Source: Tamarix chinensis
Lineage: Eukaryota; Streptophyta; Magnoliopsida; Caryophyllales; Tamaricaceae
Direction: 5' to 3'
DNA: 64,000 bases
Assembly (NCBI GenBank): GCA_030549775.1
Contig: CM060174.1
Coordinates: forward strand, 8,918,527-8,982,526
The translations under genes were made by a program, and so were the position numbers. Below, piece after piece: positions 58,617 through 64,000 of this stretch (position 1 is its first letter; every line of letters begins with the position of its first letter). The notes below the pieces were generated by a model, which saw only the letters and a list, made by a program, of their open reading frames with translations, had not been told where the DNA came from and made no database searches.

Positions 58617-59879
58617 ATGTCATCACCACCACCATCAAAGCGCAATTACTCACTCGCCAACGTCGGCGACAGGACGACGACGACGACGGCCGAAGCCTTA
58701 GAGATGAGTGGACTCAAGCTACTCCATCTATTACTACAATGTGCAGAGAAGGTATCAACCGAAAACCTCACCGAAGCTACGGACCTTTTGTTAGAAATCT
58801 CCGAACTCTCTTCGCCATTCGGTTCCACCGTCGAACGCGTCGCAGCCTACTTCGGAGATGCATTGCGCGCGAAAATCGTCAATTCCTACATTGGCCTGAA
58901 ATTCCAATATCCGGTAATCTCTTCCAATTTCAAGACCTTAAGAATCCACCAGATGCAGAAATTTCATGCCGCGTTACAATCCTGCAATTGTATAACGCCG
59001 TTGATAAAGTTCTCTCACTTCACGGCGAACCAAGCAATCTACCAAGCATTAGACGGCGAGGACCGAATCCACGTAATCGATCTCGACATCATGCAAGGAC
59101 TTCAATGGCCCGGATTCTTCCATATCTTAGCTTCACGTCCTCGAAAGGTACAATCACTTCGCGTCACCGGATTCGGACCTTGTGTCGAGTTGTTAGAGCA
59201 GACAGGGAAACGACTCGCCGAGTTCGCTGCCGCACTCGCAATCCCGTTCGAGTTTCACCCGGTGGAGGGGAAGATAGGGGAGGTAACGGAGCTGAGTCGA
59301 CTCGTGACGGGGACGGGTGAGGCGAGGGTGATTCACTGGATGCAGCACGGGTTATACGACACGACCGGGTCGGATTTAGGTTCGTTGAGAGCGTTGAAGT
59401 GGTTAAAGCCGAAGTTGATAACGCTGGTTGAGCAGGACCTGAGCACTAAAAAGGAGTCGTTTTTATGTAGGTTTGTTGAAGCATTACATTATTACTCTGC
59501 GATGTTTGATGCGTTGGGTGAAGGTGGGGATCACAACGGTTTGATCCAACGGCATCAGGTAGAGCAGCAGTTGTTTGGTTGTGAGATCAGGAACGTCGTT
59601 GGATATGGCGGTGGTGGGGGGGACCCTAAGTCAGGAGGAGAGGGAGGGCTGGTGGTGAAGAGGTGGGGAGAGGAGTTGACGCGGGTCGGGTTTAGACCTG
59701 TTTCATTAGCGGGTAGTCCTGCTGCCGCACAAGCGAATATGTTGTTAGGGATGAACCAGCGGAATTGGAACGGGTATACTCTAGTGGAAGAGAAGGGGTG
59801 CTTGAGATTGGGTTGGAAAGATTTGGCTTTGCTTACTGCTTCGGCGTGGGAACCTTGTTGGTCCGAATTTGATGGCTGA
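58617..59879 (+). CDS. SCL23: SCARECROW-LIKE 23 type GRAS transcription factor
   Basis: Intronless 420-aa frame, close in length to SCL23 of Arabidopsis (about 405 aa). GRAS domains in order are: leucine heptad I (~32-90) with an LXXLL-type LLHLL at 35-39; VHIID motif as IHVIDLDIMQGLQWP (151-165); leucine heptad II (~190-225); PFYRE region (~265-330, VEALHYYSAMFDAL); SAW (~345-413, WKDLALLTASAWEPCW). The short, non-conserved N-terminus is typical of SCL23 and unlike SCARECROW itself. SCL23 acts in the nucleus with SHORT-ROOT and SCARECROW in endodermis and bundle-sheath patterning; this is known of the family, not shown here. I chose the ATG at 58617 because SCL23 proteins have a similarly short leader. 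A different frame open at 58354-58701 is probably 5' UTR. A Gly-rich insert sits at 331-345. It appears intact. Confidence 0.92.
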   Translation: MSSPPPSKRNYSLANVGDRTTTTTAEALEMSGLKLLHLLLQCAEKVSTENLTEATDLLLEISELSSPFGSTVERVAAYFGDALRAKIVNSYIGLKFQYPVISSNFKTLRIHQMQKFHAALQSCNCITPLIKFSHFTANQAIYQALDGEDRIHVIDLDIMQGLQWPGFFHILASRPRKVQSLRVTGFGPCVELLEQTGKRLAEFAAALAIPFEFHPVEGKIGEVTELSRLVTGTGEARVIHWMQHGLYDTTGSDLGSLRALKWLKPKLITLVEQDLSTKKESFLCRFVEALHYYSAMFDALGEGGDHNGLIQRHQVEQQLFGCEIRNVVGYGGGGGDPKSGGEGGLVVKRWGEELTRVGFRPVSLAGSPAAAQANMLLGMNQRNWNGYTLVEEKGCLRLGWKDLALLTASAWEPCWSEFDG

Positions 59880-61750
59880 CGTCTGGATTGGATCGATGGT
59901 TTTATGGAATGACTCGGTCATGTGATTGGGTGTTCTGACGCTACTTACGCGCGCAGGGTTGGGATGTGGGAGAGGTAAAAGGTGTGGGGCTGTGTTTTCT
60001 TCTTGTCTGTTTTTGCTCCGTCAACGTCAATTTGACAGGCAAGTGAACAACTGTATGTACCGGCCGGCTGCCTACAGCAGGAGTAGGCGGTGGACTAGTG
60101 GTGCATTGCTACGTATCTATAACGTGATAAAATCGTCGAATGTCATCATTATTCGTTGATTGTAGAAGCACTCTTAAAAGAAAAGAAAAGAAAAAAAAAT
60201 AAAATAGAACATTTATCATAAATTCATCAGGCATTAATGTATTTCGTATTGTGCACTTATTGGTATATTTTCCTGCTAGGTGTCATTGAACTCTTACGCA
60301 TTTTCAGAGTTGCCCTCAAATTCGTTCAATTCGTCTTCCTTATCCTCTAGATTCAACCTTTAGATCGCTTATTTGTGGTAAACAATTTGAAGTCTGATTT
60401 CACGGGGAACCAAAGAATCTATTGTTGGAAGTATAAATTTAGTTATAGTCTATAAATGATATGATATTTAAATAAATAAGGAGATAAAATATTATTAACA
60501 AATAACATTATTAATAATATATGCATACCTTAATTAACGGAAATAATAAACGTTAATTAGAAGAAGAAAAAATAATATCCGAACCTATCAATTTCACAAT
60601 ATATTCTTATAATACATTTGTTTTCTCTTATAATTCCCAATACAATGAACATTTGTCACTCAAGGTAAAATGAATTTTTGTTTTTATTAGAAATAACACT
60701 CCAATCAATTTATTGACCTTATATGTCATTCAACCTTATTTTAATAACAACAAATCATTTTTCTTTATAACTTTTTTTACTTCATGTTTTAGTTTCAATT
60801 TTATATTTGAAATACATAAGTCATAAGTGAATAAACAATTATACTCAAGAAACCAAGTCTCAAATTTCAAGGCATATGTTATAGTCTAATGCTTTACATA
60901 CATGTCATTTACCTATTGAACACTTTGATTTTTCAATAATTTAATAATTTTTAATCCTATTTAACAAACCATTTTAAAAGGCTTGAATGACTTTACACAG
61001 AGAAAAAAATGTTTACATAAAAGGATGTTTAAAATAGATTTTATCTTAATCCCTTTAGAGCTGACTGTACATATTCACCATATATTTTATAAACATTATT
61101 TTTAGATGAATAATATCTCTTTGAAAAGATTAAGATATCTATTTTATATACAAAAAAACGAAGAAGAAAAAGATGACACTCAATTTTGGAGCTCTATGAT
61201 CTTTTTGGTCGAAGTGTATAATGTTGAAAATTTATCAAACCTATTAATTGGTTTGACAAACTCATCGATTGGTTTAGTTAAACCAATCGAATGATTTCTT
61301 TTTCTAAAAAATAAATTTAGCCTCAAATGTAACACATAGGTTGGTTTATGAAATCCAACAACTAGGTGATTTCAAAAAAATTTACATACATGTTGGAATT
61401 TGATTATTGGACTGCTTTTTATACCTAACGGCAAGTCTTGATTCAACCATTTTTTTAGCATTAAAAATAACAATTAATGGATGTTGAAGAGCATTAATCA
61501 AACTGGTTAAACCCTTTTAATTCATCACTTTCATATTTTATTCAAATTAAAGAGAGTTTTATTTTCACACTTTCAAAACCAAATCAAATTTCACTAGTGT
61601 TTAATTTATTTTTCATATTTGGCTAGAGTGTTCAAATGTTTGTAATTATCACTTTTCTAACTAGATCCAAGTCTTTACCAATGATTAATCATTTTCATAC
61701 TCTTTCTAGTTATAACTCATATTCTACTCATTCAAACCCATCTCAAACAT
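59880..61750. other. 3' flank of the GRAS gene and AT-rich spacer
   Basis: The GRAS 3' UTR presumably ends within about 300 bp. At 61265-61290 there is a perfect 11-bp inverted repeat with a 4-base loop (TCGATTGGTTT / AAACCAATCGA), within TTGGTTTGACAAACTCATCG-like repeats that recall plant LTRs. No gene is supported; the frame at 61106-61294 is unrecognised. Confidence 0.45.
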
Positions 61751-61754
61751 AAGT

Positions 61755-62015
61755 GAAAAGTGGTGTGTTGTATAGTATTCATGTGAAAGATTTAAGGAGA
61801 GGTATATGGAGTTAAGATCCAAACAAAGATTATCTTAGCTTTTTGTATCTTGCATACCTTTTTAAATGGTGTGGAGCTAGACATGGATATAGTTAGGGAG
61901 ATTGATGAAGACCTTTCACAAGATAATAGTGGAGAGCAAGGAAATAGGTTTGATGAACTTAATGAAGATGTAGATGATGCAAGAGGAGAGTTTATAAGGG
62001 ATTAAATTGCATTGG
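61755..62015 (+). pseudogene. PIF/Harbinger nuclease C-terminal relic
   Basis: IQTKIILAFCILHTFLNG at about 61818-61871 corresponds to the 'QT+I+LA.C.LHNF+' block of plant Harbinger transposases (HTF for HNF). An acidic stretch follows, then GEFIRD, a stop, IALAIWRNY, matching the usual 'R+.IA..MW..Y' C-terminus. Only the end of the gene is preserved. Confidence 0.65.
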
Positions 62016-62289
62016 CTATATGGAGAAATTATAACACATAAGTATTATATTAATTCTTTTATGTTGATTATATTTTTTGGTTATGGACTTTTATTTTTAA
62101 GCATCTTATTAGGTTTTCGACTTGTAGGCACATTATGTTTCTAAGCAATACTTTGTAAATATGACTGCCTAGTTTATTATACTAATTATCAAGATTGATA
62201 TTTTTTATTTATATTACTATTTGATATTTGATTAATTGATTGATTTATATGTTTCATAAATATTTTAACATTAACATATTGTAGATTCA

Positions 62290-62960
62290 AGTATTTCTTT
62301 GGAAAAACTTCACATTTCATTGAGAAAACTATAACTACATGGACATATACCATGGATGAATTTATCATTGATGCTCCCTTGCATTAGAAACATATTATAA
62401 ATTATCTAAGTGGTACTTTTACGTCTAAACCTTGTGATGCTATTTTGATAGGGTTGGTAGAAAATTTTCCTTAAATCTTATAAAATAAGTAAAGTTTCAT
62501 AATAGAATAAAAGTATCTAAAGGGTAAGACCACATTAGCATGTGATGTTATTAGAGACGTATCTAAGAGTGCCTTATGGTACAATGAAATTATAGAGAAA
62601 TGGGAAGTTGAGGATGATGCCTATGATAAGTTCATAAAGGAGTGTATTAAATTCTATTTACTATATTGGTTTGATTGTTTCATTTTTTATTTATTCATTT
62701 GGTTAGTTTTGTTGAATATTATTCAAATTAATTTATTTTTGTCTAGGCTCATCCTGAGACTAATAACTAGTTAAACAACCCTCATTCTCTCTCTATTTTT
62801 TTTTTGTTAAAAAAATGAAGGAGCTCTATGTGAAATACTAGACAATTGAAGATAATGTTGAAACATCAACAAAAGTTAGAGCAGGTTGAAGATCTACTTT
62901 AGACGTCATTTAGTTGTGGGAATCTTGAGAGGATTAATTAATAACATAGATAAGATGATT
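62290..62960 (+). pseudogene. Myb/SANT-like (Harbinger ORF1) relic
   Basis: A YTMDEFIIDAPLH piece at about 62348 is followed by EKWEVEDDAYDKFIKE at about 62597-62645. After an AT-rich stretch ending TTGTCTAG comes AHPE at 62750, the place where plant ORF1 proteins read 'W+.YI+AHP.'. The gap looks like an intron. Next to the nuclease relic, this suggests the second gene of the same PIF/Harbinger element. Confidence 0.5.
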
Positions 62961-63080
62961 TCTTAAAGTAAAAATAAAATTGAAGGGTTTATTTCATTTG
63001 GCATTGAAAAAATTTTTTAACCTACTCCTGAATTTGCAAGTTTAGATGTTGATAATGTTATTACAAGTCATGTAAAGGGT

Positions 63081-63502
63081 TCTATAACACCACAAAATTT
63101 AATATTAATTTTTTTTTTATTTTTGTGGAAGTATAATAACAATATTTTTAGGTTTTACCACAATATTCAACATAAATTTGGCTTACCATACTAGCCTTAC
63201 ATTGAATACAAGGTAAAAACATAAAATTTAAAACTCATAATATATAGATAATGAAGGAGATAGTTCATTAATCATATATAAGAGTTGGAGATTAACTCCG
63301 AGTATAATGTAACAAAATACAACCAAAATAGATCTATTGGAACTAAGAGTCCAAAAATGTATGCAGATAAAAACTAAAAACCAAATAAAACAATCCTATA
63401 TCCAACTATAAAGATAATAAGATCACTCCTCTCCAAATAAAGCATCATAAATAGTGAATTCATCTAAGTGGTCCTTATCAACTTCACAATAAAGGCTATC
63501 TT
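63081..63502 (-). mobile_element. Truncated piece of the large LTR family
   Basis: Begins TATAACACCACAAAATTT and is colinear with 31606-32030 (shared TTTGGCTTACCATAC, TCCATT/TCTATT.G(A)ACTAAGA blocks, GATCACTCCT, GCATCATAA, CATCTAAGTGGTCC). It ends where a fresh family terminus starts at 63503. Confidence 0.7.
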
Positions 63503-64000
63503 TGTAACACCCCCAAAATTCACTACCGAAAAATTTCATTTAGTTAAAAGAAAATTAGCGGAAGCAAATTAATAAACCGTGAACTTTAGGAGTATTACCG
63601 CCACACTTAGTACCAGACCGGTTCACTCATACCGTTCCAATACCAAGTGCTAAGGCTAAAGGAGTGAAATACAATTTTTCAAGAAACTTAAGCATAAATT
63701 AATCAGAGTAGCACGGTAAATAACTTATTAGAGTAAAATCCACTAGTGGTGGTTACAAAACAACAATATATTGAATTTATAAATTTTAAAGAGGCAAATT
63801 AAAATCTTAACAAGTCCGGATAGTTCCTTACGCTCATTCCCGATGCCCACTTGAAAGCATCGAACATGACCTGCAAGGGGCACTGCCCATTGAATAGGCA
63901 GGGGCCCCACGAGGGGAACCCTTCAGTACTACGGTACTGAGTAACCCTTTAAAAACACGCTTAAAGACAGGCACGCAATGTCACACATGATATACTAGGA
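63503..64000 (-). mobile_element. Start of another large-LTR-family copy, running off the window
   Basis: It opens TGTAACACCCCCAAAATTCAC and follows the left end of 8733-13578: TTAGCGGAAGC at about 63556, ATTACCGCCACACTTAG at 63592-63608, and GGTACTGAGTAA at about 63935-63946. It is better preserved at its terminus than its neighbours. Confidence 0.85.

Noticed and set aside
58354..58701. 115-codon frame overlapping the start of the GRAS gene
   Set aside because: It is in another frame from the clearly conserved GRAS product, low-complexity at its end (His and Arg runs), and best explained as 5' UTR plus shadow.
58739..59320. 193-codon frame inside the GRAS gene
   Set aside because: Out-of-frame shadow of the GRAS coding sequence; very Arg-rich.
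1..64000. A novel multi-gene system, CRISPR array or operon
   Set aside because: No regularly spaced identical repeats and no co-directional cluster of intact unknown genes; all long frames are explained by retrotransposons, the TLC gene or the GRAS gene.

Overview
This is a window of plant nuclear DNA, strongly AT-rich and dominated by transposable elements. The evidence for a plant is a SCARECROW-LIKE 23 type GRAS gene, a multi-exon TLC-domain gene with plant-type GT..AG introns, Ty3/gypsy and Ty1/copia retrotransposons primed by initiator tRNA-Met, and En/Spm (CACTA), hAT and PIF/Harbinger relics. The gene structures look dicot-like, but I cannot name the species. There is no bacterial, organellar-operon or CRISPR content. 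Only two loci look like functional host genes: the TLC-domain protein (coding exons 20328-23225, + strand, 8 exons, 268 aa) and the SCL23-like GRAS factor (58617-59879, + strand, intronless, 420 aa).

Layout. 1-1195: 3' end of a chromovirus (CRM-like) gypsy element on the + strand, whose pol frame runs into its 3' LTR. 1196-3020: eroded end of an En/Spm element. 3021-6830: AT-rich degenerate repeats. 6831-18612: a nearly complete CRM-like element on the minus strand with two 841-bp LTRs. It was itself broken by a 4,846-bp ORF-less insertion (8733-13578) with a perfect 5-bp target duplication inside the integrase region. 18613-23300: promoter region and the TLC gene, with a hAT MITE in intron 4 and a sister copy about 600 bp downstream (23851-24147). 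23290-28100: clusters of inverted, purine-rich, foldback-like repeats and microsatellites.

28200-30683: wreck of a Tat/Retand-type gypsy gag-protease. 30684-35556: degenerate copies of the same big LTR family as the 8733 insertion, one of them (34466-35115) an internally deleted 650-bp copy with its own near-perfect target duplication. 36175-about 40960: decayed Ty1/copia element. 41564-46706: decayed Reina-like chromovirus with both LTRs and a near-perfect target duplication. 46707-49624: AT-rich spacer. 49625-51525: 5' LTR, primer site and gag of another gypsy element, followed by a 5'-truncated copy of the big LTR family (51525-55138). 57581-58013: a further hAT-like MITE. 58617-59879: the GRAS gene. 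About 61750-63080: PIF/Harbinger nuclease and Myb/SANT relics. 63081-64000: two more pieces of the big LTR family, the last running off the window.

No set of genes here forms a pathway. The biology is two isolated host genes in a nested retrotransposon landscape. The most notable item is the very long, ORF-less 'TGTAACACCC...GGGGTATTACA' LTR family, present in at least six pieces and carrying a conserved hairpin-core minisatellite in two of them. Structural calls rest on reading the sequence by eye; lineage names for degenerate elements are from recalled family motifs and were not searched.
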